A stretch of 5,640 nt of DNA from positions 1 through 5,640 of the forward strand of contig CAZRGP010000060.1 of NCBI GenBank assembly GCA_964599695.1. Reading direction: 5' to 3'. Shown here in pieces: positions 1-5,525 of the stretch. The notes beneath the pieces are model-generated. The model was not told the origin of the DNA, ran no database searches, and saw nothing but the letters and a program-made list of their open reading frames with translations. Made by a program: the position numbers and the translations under genes. Each line of letters opens with the position of its first letter. Position 1 is the stretch's first letter. The DNA comes from RUG11783 sp964599695 (lineage in GTDB: Bacteria; Bacillota; Clostridia; Oscillospirales; Ruminococcaceae).

Positions 1-313
1 TGGGAAGTCCTTCCGCAAAGAAGTCCGGATTCTGTGTTACTCGGAGCACTCTCTCTGCAAAGTTGTATGACAGGACACCGGACTTTGGCACTCTTCTGGT
101 GTTGCCCAGATACTGTATCGTTGCCTCCACCTCATCGCGGATCTCTTTCTCATTGTCTGTCCATTCTTTGACATCCTTTTTCGCGGACGTGATCATCTGC
201 CGCTGTCTGAACAGGACCGCATTGGACAGATTGTTTGAAAGATGCGCAATTCGGTCGAGATAAGCATAAACGGCATCGCTTTCGCTTACCTGTATGTTCA
301 GGATCCGATACAT
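1..313 (-). CDS. tnpB: TnpB-like IS605 OrfB protein (RNA-guided nuclease family), N-terminal part only
   Basis: The frame is open for 104 codons from the ATG at 311-313 to the window edge, so the gene is cut by the window and not shown to be broken. The protein begins MYRILNIQVSESDAVYAYLD, and residues 27-39 (NNLSNAVLFRQRQ) match the 'NLYNA-L---RQ' block near the N-terminus of IS605 OrfB/TnpB proteins. The RuvC-like catalytic acidic residues and the zinc finger lie in the C-terminal half and cannot be seen. In this family TnpB is a programmable DNA nuclease guided by an omega-RNA from the element's right end, and it helps retain the IS after excision. A GAGG 11 bases upstream is a modest ribosome site. 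The ATG at 328-330 is in another frame and meets a stop after ten codons, so 313 is preferred. The assignment rests on the N-terminal block plus the neighbouring tnpA. Confidence 0.75.
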   Translation of the reverse strand, partial: MYRILNIQVSESDAVYAYLDRIAHLSNNLSNAVLFRQRQMITSAKKDVKEWTDNEKEIRDEVEATIQYLGNTRRVPKSGVLSYNFAERVLRVTQNPDFFAEGLP

Positions 314-357
314 CGGTTGCTATTCCTCATTTCCGGCACTTATGGCCCTTACTTATA

Positions 358-392
358 GTATAATTATACCATACACCAACATTTCAGTTGAA
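358..392 (-). promoter_or_regulatory. Divergent promoter region of tnpB and tnpA, centred on a palindrome
   Basis: Positions 358-369 form a perfect 12-base palindrome, GTATAATTATAC, that supplies a consensus -10 box (TATAAT) on both strands. On the minus strand the -10 (368-363) is preceded by TGG, giving an extended -10, and a TTCAAC -35 lies at 392-387 with an 18-base spacer. This gives a plausible tnpB start near 356. On the plus strand TATAAT (359-364) has no convincing -35, so tnpA expression may be weak, as is usual for transposases. The two polymerase sites overlap and should be mutually exclusive. Confidence 0.55.
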
Positions 393-402
393 GGAGGGTA
401 AT

Positions 403-846
403 ATGCGGATCAATTCATCAGGTTACTATGTCAACCGTCACAGTTGTTTCCTGCTCCAGTATCATTTGGTTCTTGTTACCAAATATCGCAGGCCGGTAAT
501 TACCGGAACTATTGAGGATAGCCTTAAAGCATATACGAAGAAGTATTTCAAGGATCGGGACTGTGTGATCGAGGCCTTCGAATGCATGCCGGATCACATT
601 CACATTCTTTTTGACGCACCCCCACAGATCAACTTAGCGGAGTTTATCAACGCGTATAAATCTGCTTCATCCCGCAGGATGCGTTCGGATCATCCTGCTG
701 AAGTATCCAGATATTATCAGGAACCCTACTTCTGGAGCCTTTCATACTTTATCGGTTCTGTAAGTGATCGCACTGCTGCAGCGGTGAAAAACTATATCAA
801 TAATCAGAAGGGGGATTTGGCCGATTCACCCACGTCTGATTCATAG
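403..846 (+). CDS. tnpA: IS200/IS605 family Y1 transposase TnpA
   Basis: This is a 147-residue single-strand DNA transposase of the HUH/Y1 class, close to the usual 130 to 155 residues. The metal-binding HUH pair is H65-I-H67 in PDHIHILF. The catalytic tyrosine is Y131 in VKNYINNQ, followed by the conserved Q135, and the preceding YFIGSVSDR segment matches the family's SYFV-S block. It works as a dimer that recognises subterminal hairpins and excises and inserts the element through 5'-phosphotyrosine intermediates. The ATG at 403 is chosen because AAGGAGG at 391-397 ends five bases before it. An in-frame TTG at 388 would place the ribosome site inside the coding sequence. The stop codon lies in the loop of the end hairpin at 830-858. 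No frameshift or missing catalytic residue is seen. Confidence 0.95.
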   Translation: MRINSSGYYVNRHSCFLLQYHLVLVTKYRRPVITGTIEDSLKAYTKKYFKDRDCVIEAFECMPDHIHILFDAPPQINLAEFINAYKSASSRRMRSDHPAEVSRYYQEPYFWSLSYFIGSVSDRTAAAVKNYINNQKGDLADSPTSDS

Positions 847-858
847 AATCACGCGTGG
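830..858. repeat. Imperfect hairpin, probable subterminal palindrome of the IS end
   Basis: The stem pairs 830-842 with 846-858 around a three-base loop (ATA, 843-845). CCACG pairs with CGTGG and TGATTC with GAATCA, interrupted by one T-G wobble and one C-C mismatch in mid-stem. IS200/IS605 ends carry hairpins of this size with a mid-stem irregularity that TnpA recognises in single-stranded form. The stop codon of tnpA (844-846) falls in the loop and first stem base. An outer GCCGA/TCGGC match (820-824 with 864-868) could lengthen it across a 5x5 internal loop. There is no T-run, so it is not a good rho-independent terminator. Confidence 0.75.
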
Positions 859-871
859 TACTCTCGGCTTT

Positions 872-916
872 GGATAGACGGACGACTTCTTCCGCAGCAT
901 CACCGCCAGGGTTCAT
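872..916 (-). pseudogene. PcfB-like (DUF3801) gene, 5' fragment interrupted by the IS
   Basis: A minus-strand ATG at 914-916 follows AAGGAG (931-926) with a 9-base gap, an excellent translation start. It opens MNPGGDAAEEVVRLS, which resembles the start of PcfB/DUF3801 proteins of Tn1549-like conjugative elements as I recall them ('MN-GG-AA--VVRMSLEG'). PcfB-type proteins are thought to link the relaxosome to the VirD4-type coupling protein. After about codon 13 to 15 the similarity stops where the IS end begins. The frame then runs through the IS hairpin to a TGA at 797-799, giving only 39 codons. The rest of the gene would be expected beyond the other IS end, left of the window. The family call rests on about 15 residues and memory, so it is moderate; the strong RBS with no gene behind it is direct observation. 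Confidence 0.5.
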
Positions 917-944
917 ATGCATCTGCTCCTTTCTAAAAAATGAG

Positions 945-977
945 TAATAAAAACGACACTTCCGTAGAAATGTCGTT
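945..977 (-). terminator. Rho-independent terminator of the recD2-ATPase unit
   Basis: On the minus strand AACGACA pairs with TGTCGTT (977-971 with 958-952). Inside this, one A-C-type mismatch is followed by TTC/GAA and a four-base loop. The stem runs directly into TTTTTATT (down to about 945). It begins 32 bases after the ATPase stop codon and is correctly oriented to end that transcript. It also lies only 29 bases before the pcfB-like start, so transcription arriving from the right would be stopped before that gene. Confidence 0.85.
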
Positions 978-1009
978 AATCATGATATTGATTTCTTTTG
1001 GTTTATATC

Positions 1010-2323
1010 TTAAACAATTAAAAATCCCATATATAAAGGTAATGTTAGTATGTTGTTTGCTAGGCCGACATTATAGTCACCCAGTTTGATTCCTCCTCCA
1101 ACATGATATTTCTCGGGATGACCCAGAATCGTTTTCATACTTTTTGCATTTCCGGTCGCTGCCTTCACTTCAAGAAGTGTTGCGTTACCTTTATAGCGCA
1201 TAACGAAATCGATCTCGATACCACTGTCTTTTCTGAAATAATAGAGGCTCTTTCCTCGCTTTCCCAGCATATCGGCAACAAGGTTCTCAAATATCGCCCC
1301 TTTATATCCGTACAGATTGCCTTGAAGAATATCAAACTGCGTTCCTTCTTCAAGCATTGCAGTAAATAGTCCGGTATCTGCCATATACACCTTAAAGATC
1401 TCTTTGTCTGCGTTCCCATCAAGAGGTAGCTCCGGCAGAGACAGATTGTAACACCTATTGATAATTCCTGCGTCTTCGATCCATTTCAGACTGCCCTCAT
1501 ACATATCAGCAGTCCCCTTTTTACGTATTACAGAATACTGAAACTTTTTGTTTTCCTTAGCGAGCTGTTTGGGAATGGAATCAAAACACTCACGGATCTT
1601 GGATTTATCTCTCTGCTTGGCATATTTGACCATATCGTCACGATAACTGCTGATGATATCTCTTTGCAGCGCAAATGTCTGACTGATCTGCTTCGTATCA
1701 ATAAAACGCTGAACGACTTCAGGCATACCTCCCACTACTGTATATTGATAGAGAAGGTCTTTCATTCTTTCATGGATTGGCGCAGGTACAGGAGTTACTT
1801 CTCCCAGCGAGAGCTTTAGAAGATCGACTACGTTTTGCTCGATTCCATTCGCCCACAGAAACTCCTCAAAATCCATCGGGTACATTTGTAATGTTTCCTC
1901 GTAGCCAACCGGTACCGAGATCTCTTCTTCACCATAACCGCTGACACCAAGTAAGGAACCTGTTGCGATCACGTCATATCTTCCATCAAGCTTGAAAAAT
2001 TTCAGTGACGTCCTTGCATTCGGGCAGTGCTGAATTTCATCCAGAATGATGATCGTGTTTCCGGGTTCAAATATGGCATCCCTCCCTAAAAGTGCAGACA
2101 TATACATAACCAGGTCATCAACTTTTAAGGAACCGGCAAAAACAGAGGCATATTCCGGGTTCTCAAAAAAGTTCAGATAAATGACATGATCATAGTATTG
2201 CTCTGCGAAAGCCTGAACACTCGCGGTCTTCCCGCACTGACGAACCCCTTTAATCACAAGCGGCTTTCGATTTTCATTGTTTTTCCACTGAACCAGTTGG
2301 TCTTCAACCTTCCTTTTTAGCAT
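1010..2323 (-). CDS. AAA ATPase of the AAA_14/DUF4143 family
   Basis: This 437-residue protein is full length for the family. The N-terminal AAA_14 domain has Walker A GVRQCGKT (26-33), Walker B IIILDEIQ (91-98) and a sensor-like ATGS (120-123). The C-terminal DUF4143 half shows the usual VGGMPEVV (197-204), YMADTGLF (313-320) and GAIFENLVADML (342-353). Its PD-(D/E)XK-like signature is present as E370/D372 in GIEIDF followed by E385-V-K387 in LLEVKA, so the acidic and lysine positions of the nuclease-like fold look intact. The biochemical role of this family is not established, and many clostridial genomes carry many paralogues. GGGAGGG (2337-2331) lies seven bases before the ATG. It follows recD2 by 116 bases with no terminator seen between, and no clear promoter of its own, so it is probably cotranscribed. 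The terminator at 945-977 ends the unit. Confidence 0.9.
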   Translation of the reverse strand: MLKRKVEDQLVQWKNNENRKPLVIKGVRQCGKTASVQAFAEQYYDHVIYLNFFENPEYASVFAGSLKVDDLVMYMSALLGRDAIFEPGNTIIILDEIQHCPNARTSLKFFKLDGRYDVIATGSLLGVSGYGEEEISVPVGYEETLQMYPMDFEEFLWANGIEQNVVDLLKLSLGEVTPVPAPIHERMKDLLYQYTVVGGMPEVVQRFIDTKQISQTFALQRDIISSYRDDMVKYAKQRDKSKIRECFDSIPKQLAKENKKFQYSVIRKKGTADMYEGSLKWIEDAGIINRCYNLSLPELPLDGNADKEIFKVYMADTGLFTAMLEEGTQFDILQGNLYGYKGAIFENLVADMLGKRGKSLYYFRKDSGIEIDFVMRYKGNATLLEVKAATGNAKSMKTILGHPEKYHVGGGIKLGDYNVGLANNILTLPLYMGFLIV

Positions 2324-2350
2324 CTAATGACCCTCCCGAATATAGGATAC

Positions 2351-2424
2351 GACTTTTTCAATGGAGTTTTCAAGGATATGTCGGACTTTTTCAAGTGAGT
2401 TTTTCAATAAGGTTGCGACTTTCC
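2351..2424. repeat. Degenerate 33-bp tandem repeat upstream of the ATPase gene
   Basis: GACTTTTTCAA occurs at 2351 and again exactly 33 bases later at 2384, and GACTTT recurs at 2417. The intervening bases also resemble each other (GAGTTTTC against GAGTTTTTC). Because 33 is a multiple of three, one minus-strand frame reads as 11-residue repeats: KVATLLKNSLE, KVRHILENSIE, then KVVSYIREGH and a stop that abuts the ATPase ATG. That frame has no ATG and no ribosome site at its only upstream candidate (TTG overlapping the recD2 stop), so translation is doubtful. The repeat fills most of the 116-base gap between recD2 and the ATPase. Its function is unknown: candidates are a protein-binding array, a leader peptide remnant or a recombination site. 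Confidence 0.7.
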
Positions 2425-2439
2425 GGCAGAATGAGGTTC

Positions 2440-4599
2440 TTAGCAACGAATCAGTTTGCCTTGCAGCCTCTTCCTTAATAACGTGTTTCTCTTCTTTACC
2501 GTCACATTGTGAACAGCATAAGCCAACGCCTTTTTTGTGCCGATTATCACCAGGATCTTCTTTGCTCTGGTGACACCTGTATAGATAAGATTTCTCTGCA
2601 ACATAACATAGTGGCTCATCATGACAGGCATCACAACGATCGGATATTCTGATCCCTGAGACTTGTGTATTGTTGTGGCGTATGCCAGCACCACTTCGTC
2701 CAGTTCTGTGACATCATATTCAACTGACCTGCCGTCATAATCTATGAGAAGGGAACGGTCTTCCAGATCTATAGATGTAATGACCCCGATATCTCCGTTG
2801 AATACTTCTTTGTCGTAGTTGTTGCGAATCTGCATGACTTTATCTCTGACTTTGAAGAGGAATCCTCCGCGTCTTAGGCCTTCTTCTCCGGGATTGACCG
2901 CATTCTGTATTACCTGATTTAAATTAGATGCTCCAATGACGCCTCGCTGCATAGGAGTAAGGACCTGTATCTCTCCGGTCGGCACATGATAATAACGCGG
3001 GAGTCGTTTGCTGATAAGCTGAACAATTTGTTCCGGAACTTTTTCAGGATCTTCCTCTTCAATGTAGAAGAAGTCGCTCTGACTCCCATTCCTCAAATCA
3101 GGGAACTTTCCTTCATTGATCCGGTGAGCGTTCATGATGATCCGGCTCTTCTGTGCCTGACGGAAGATTCTGGTCAGCCTGACAACAGGAAACACTTCCG
3201 ATTCGATCATATCCCTCAGTACATTTCCTGCGCCAACACTCGGCAGCTGGTCTATATCTCCAACCATTATCAGCTCCATCGTGTTCGGGATCGCTTTCAG
3301 AAGGTTATACATCAGGATGATATCGATCATTGAGCACTCATCTACAATGAGCACGTCCCCTTCCAGAGGAGACTCTTCGTTCTTCTGATATCCTTCGGTC
3401 GGTTTAAACTCCAGTAAACGGTGGATCGTCTTTGCTTCCATACCGGTTACTTCAGACATCCTTTTGGCAGCCCTGCCGGTTGGCGCTGCCAAAAGAATCT
3501 TTGATCCAGCCTGACGAAGCGCTGTGATGATGCCAAGCGTAGTAGTTGTCTTACCGGTACCGGGGCCGCCGGTTAGAAGCATGACCTTGCTCTTTAAGGC
3601 TGTTTTGATCGCATCGAATTGGATCTCATCGTACTGGATATTATTTCGTTTCTCTAGAATCGCCTGCAGGTTATCCGGGATCAGATATTCCTGCTTTGGT
3701 TCATTACTTATCTCGGACAAGCGTTTAGCAGCACCATATTCAGCAAAATAAAACGGTGGAAGATAAATCGCTGTTTCTTTCGATTCATCATCGATCGTTT
3801 CTATGATGACATCCTCATTCTGGATGCATTGTTCTAGAGCATTGGAAAGAAGACCTTCTTCGACCTCCAGCATCTCGCTGCCCGTCTTCAGGAGCATATC
3901 CTTTGTCGCATAGCAGTGGCCGCCGTCTGCAAGCTGATTCAGCGTATACAACAATCCGCTTCTGAGGCGAACGAATGCGTTCTTATCTATACCCAGTTTC
4001 CCGGCGATCGTATCTGCTGTTTTAAATCCGATGCCCCAGATATCATCTGCCAGGCGATACGGGTTTTCTTTCACGACTTCGATGCTTTCGTCACCGTATG
4101 TCTTATAGATCTTCGTGGCATGGCTGGTGCTTACATCGTGGCTCTGCAGGAACAGCATGATATTCTTGACTTCCTTCTGTTCCTGCCAGCTCTTCTTGAT
4201 GCGCTCTACCCGGAGCTTGCCGATTCCATATACTTCGATCAGGGCATCCGGATTCTCTTCTATAACATCCAGTGTATCCTTACCAAACTTCTTCACGATG
4301 CGCTGGGCGAATTTGGGGCCGATGCCTTTTACAAGACCGCTTCCGAGATATTTCTCTATACCATATACAGTAGCTGGAAGAGTCTCTTCAAAAGTCTGCA
4401 TGACGAACTGACGTCCATACTTTGCATCGACCTTCCAGAAGCCTTCCAGCGTAAGAACACTGCCAACATGGACTTCAGGCATATTACCCACAACCGTAAC
4501 AAGATCCTGATATCCTTTGGCGGAACACTTGATGACAGAGTATCCGTTCTGCTCATTCTGGTATGTGATTCGTTCTACGACACATCTCAGTCTGTCCAC
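2440..4599 (-). CDS. recD2: RecD2-like ATP-dependent DNA helicase (SF1B)
   Basis: The 719-residue product is a 5'-3' superfamily 1B helicase of the RecD2/YrrC type, involved in replication-fork and repair processes without RecBC partners. The N-terminal OB-like region is followed by helix-hairpin-helix segments (about 89-106, 120-134 and 185-203, each with a GIG core). Next come the Q-motif (Q327), Walker A GGPGTGKT (344-351), motif Ia (369-381), Walker B VLIVDECSMID (416-426), motif III VGDIDQLPSVGAG (446-458), RIFRQ (477-481), an SH3-like insert (about 582-607), motif V ATTIHKSQGSEY (641-652) and motif VI YTGVTRAKK (673-681). All motifs are intact. GTG at 4599 is chosen because it follows AGGCGGTGAT and gives MDRLRCVVERITY, the family's normal start. 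The ATG at 4644 overlaps the -10 box. The gene lies between a broken relaxase and an ATPase, so it may be element cargo and not the chromosomal copy. Confidence 0.93.
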   Translation of the reverse strand: MDRLRCVVERITYQNEQNGYSVIKCSAKGYQDLVTVVGNMPEVHVGSVLTLEGFWKVDAKYGRQFVMQTFEETLPATVYGIEKYLGSGLVKGIGPKFAQRIVKKFGKDTLDVIEENPDALIEVYGIGKLRVERIKKSWQEQKEVKNIMLFLQSHDVSTSHATKIYKTYGDESIEVVKENPYRLADDIWGIGFKTADTIAGKLGIDKNAFVRLRSGLLYTLNQLADGGHCYATKDMLLKTGSEMLEVEEGLLSNALEQCIQNEDVIIETIDDESKETAIYLPPFYFAEYGAAKRLSEISNEPKQEYLIPDNLQAILEKRNNIQYDEIQFDAIKTALKSKVMLLTGGPGTGKTTTTLGIITALRQAGSKILLAAPTGRAAKRMSEVTGMEAKTIHRLLEFKPTEGYQKNEESPLEGDVLIVDECSMIDIILMYNLLKAIPNTMELIMVGDIDQLPSVGAGNVLRDMIESEVFPVVRLTRIFRQAQKSRIIMNAHRINEGKFPDLRNGSQSDFFYIEEEDPEKVPEQIVQLISKRLPRYYHVPTGEIQVLTPMQRGVIGASNLNQVIQNAVNPGEEGLRRGGFLFKVRDKVMQIRNNYDKEVFNGDIGVITSIDLEDRSLLIDYDGRSVEYDVTELDEVVLAYATTIHKSQGSEYPIVVMPVMMSHYVMLQRNLIYTGVTRAKKILVIIGTKKALAYAVHNVTVKKRNTLLRKRLQGKLIRC

Positions 4600-4603
4600 A
4601 AGT

Positions 4604-4613
4604 ATCACCGCCT
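4604..4613 (-). promoter_or_regulatory. Ribosome binding site deciding the recD2 GTG start
   Basis: On the minus strand AGGCGGTGAT matches AGGAGGTGAT, the full complement of the 16S rRNA 3' end, at nine of ten positions. It ends four bases before the GTG at 4597-4599, or eight bases measured from AGGCGG. No comparable site precedes the upstream in-frame ATG at 4644. Confidence 0.8.
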
Positions 4614-4642
4614 TTCGCCATAATATAGGAGTTCTTTCTCCC

Positions 4643-4671
4643 ATTATATGGTATTTGAGCGGTAATAGTAA
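4643..4671 (-). promoter_or_regulatory. Sigma-A type promoter of recD2
   Basis: A perfect TATAAT lies at 4648-4643 on the minus strand. The -35 TTACTA (4671-4666, three of six consensus bases, including the leading TT) sits at the ideal 17-base spacing. Initiation near 4636 would give a leader of about 37 bases. The leader contains a short GGAG/CTCC stem (about 4641-4628) upstream of the ribosome site. The promoter lies downstream of the relaxase stop, so the helicase unit can be expressed independently of the conjugation genes. Confidence 0.6.
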
Positions 4672-4721
4672 TTATTGCTGTTATTCAATCATATGGCTCT
4701 TGTTATGACGACCTTTGGTTT

Positions 4722-5372
4722 CTACTTCTTCCTGATAATCTGTTCCAGTTTAGGTTCTATAAGCTTCGATCGTTCCGCAATAGATTTGCATAGCGAAATG
4801 TTCTTGCGTAATTCTTTCATCTCTGCGGATATGGCAGAGATTTTTTCTTTTAAAGGCTCACGCTCTTCTTCAGGAACTCTCCTCAGTTCCTTTCTCAATT
4901 CAGCTCGTGAAGAATCCAAGTTTTTCAACTTTTCTGAACAATTCTCAGAGAAAGAAATAAGCTGCTCTGAATTATCAATCTGATGCTTTCCAAGGAGCCT
5001 GACTTCTTGTGAGATCCGGTCCAGTTTAATGAGATCATCTCTCAAAAGATAAGGAACTTTCTTGGGTTTTCTGTTCTGTTGCTTAGGCAGGTATCCCAGC
5101 TTATAACAGTAATACAGATACTTCCGATACAGGCTCGTTTGTTGATATAGCTTCTGCTCTCGGGAGGGAAGACGATACTGATGTCGATAACCAGACTCTA
5201 TCTCAGGAGGCGTGTATTTCCCCGATTCAAAACTCTCACGAATACGTTCTAAGATTCGGTCATTGGTGTATTCATCACCGAGCCGATAAAGACGCATCGA
5301 TTTTTCTGAGCCCGGGGGAGTCACTGTCCAATACTTCCGCGAAGGGTTAAGGTTGTACCGATACCCAGCTCC
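4722..5372 (-). pseudogene. Relaxase (mobilization nuclease), C-terminal fragment
   Basis: The frame is open from GGA at 5370-5372 (preceded by a stop at 5373-5375) to TAG at 4722-4724, about 216 codons. It reads AGYRYNLNPSRKYWTVTPPG near the start, then MRLYRLGDEYTNDRILERI. This is the 'GY-----K---V-PPG----RL-RLGD-YT---I--RI' block found downstream of the catalytic domain in MOB_P-type relaxases of clostridial conjugative elements. The end (about 4967-4787) is a charged coiled coil with KELRR, AEMKELRKNISLCKSIAERS, similar to the 'IRKEIKLCDDIA-RS' tail of these relaxases. The nicking domain (HUH histidines, catalytic tyrosine) is absent. A GTG at 5322-5324 is the first start-like codon but has no ribosome site, so this is best read as a 3' remnant cut by the IS3-type fragment beside it. 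It cannot nick an origin of transfer on its own. Confidence 0.75.
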
Positions 5373-5481
5373 TTATCGTCTGATGGAATTTCTCTAATGT
5401 CAGCCATTCTGGTGTTTCTGAATACTCTCCTCGATAATACATCTCGATGCACATCTGTTTGTACTCATTGCTATATTTCAT
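5347..5481 (-). pseudogene. IS3-family orfA (helix-turn-helix) transposase, truncated remnant
   Basis: ATG at 5479-5481 follows GGGGG (5492-5488) by six bases and opens MKYSNEYKQMCIEMYYRGEY. This matches the helix-turn-helix N-terminus of an IS3/IS150-like orfA group common in Clostridia ('MKYSYEFKLKCVEMYR-G--PETP'), continuing with SETPEWLTLEKFHQTIRSWV. After RSWV the frame ends within four codons, because it has entered relaxase sequence in another frame. The remaining orfA and all of orfB (the DDE catalytic protein) are absent, so the remnant cannot transpose itself. The frame is also open upstream of this ATG, but that stretch does not look like transposase. Confidence 0.7.
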
Positions 5482-5520
5482 TAAATACCCCCAATACTGG
5501 TTTTCTTTGTCCAGTACTGC
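5370..5520 (-). mobile_element. IS3-family insertion sequence remnant
   Basis: This spans the orfA fragment plus its leader. The leader holds the inverted pair TACTGG/CCAGTA and is probably the left terminal region. The inner edge is near 5365-5380, where orfA similarity gives way to relaxase. The outer edge is estimated near 5516-5525 and is not precise. The size is only about 150 bases of an element normally over 1 kb, which implies a deletion after insertion. Confidence 0.5.
5495..5516. repeat. Six-base inverted repeat in the IS3-remnant leader
   Basis: TACTGG (5495-5500) and CCAGTA (5511-5516) are exact inverted copies around a ten-base spacer, directly upstream of the orfA ribosome site. 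This may be part of the IS terminal region, or a small leader hairpin limiting read-through expression of the transposase. Confidence 0.5.
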
Positions 5521-5525
5521 GGTGT

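Larger units (their letters stand above)
1..871. mobile_element. IS200/IS605-type element, one end inside the window
   Basis: The divergent pair of an HUH/Y1 transposase (tnpA, plus) and a TnpB-like gene (minus) is the gene order of the IS605 group, whose members move as single-stranded circles without terminal inverted repeats or target duplication. The tnpA-side end is marked by the hairpin at 830-858. The outer boundary is placed near 868-880, because beyond it the minus strand reads as the start of an unrelated PcfB-like gene. The tnpB-side end lies left of position 1. The exact cleavage site cannot be read from one end alone. The element looks potentially active, since tnpA is intact and tnpB is open as far as it is visible. 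Confidence 0.82.

Noticed and set aside
388..402. In-frame TTG at 388 as the tnpA start
   Set aside because: The AAGGAGG at 391-397 would fall inside the gene and no RBS precedes the TTG. ATG at 403 is correctly spaced.
830..858. Rho-independent terminator for tnpA
   Set aside because: There is no T-run after the stem on the plus strand. Position and mismatch fit a transposition hairpin better.
797..871. The 3' part of the 39-codon minus-strand frame as a real small gene
   Set aside because: The stretch is the IS end and its hairpin read by chance. Only the first 13 to 15 codons look like a protein family.
2351..2424. CRISPR array
   Set aside because: The 33-base units are contiguous and degenerate, with no unique spacers between identical repeats.
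2324..2457. A 40-codon minus-strand frame with 11-residue repeats as a gene
   Set aside because: The only start is a TTG overlapping the recD2 stop without an RBS. It is reported as a repeat instead.
2986..3333. Open frame of 115 codons on the plus strand
   Set aside because: It is antisense to the conserved helicase core, with no independent support.
3916..4623. Open frame of 235 codons on the plus strand
   Set aside because: It lies wholly antisense to recD2, whose helicase motifs are complete. It shows no ribosome site or recognisable domain and is a shadow of the real gene.
4675..4983. Open frame of 102 codons on the plus strand
   Set aside because: It is antisense to the relaxase coiled-coil tail, and its residues follow from that sequence with no ribosome site or recognisable domain.
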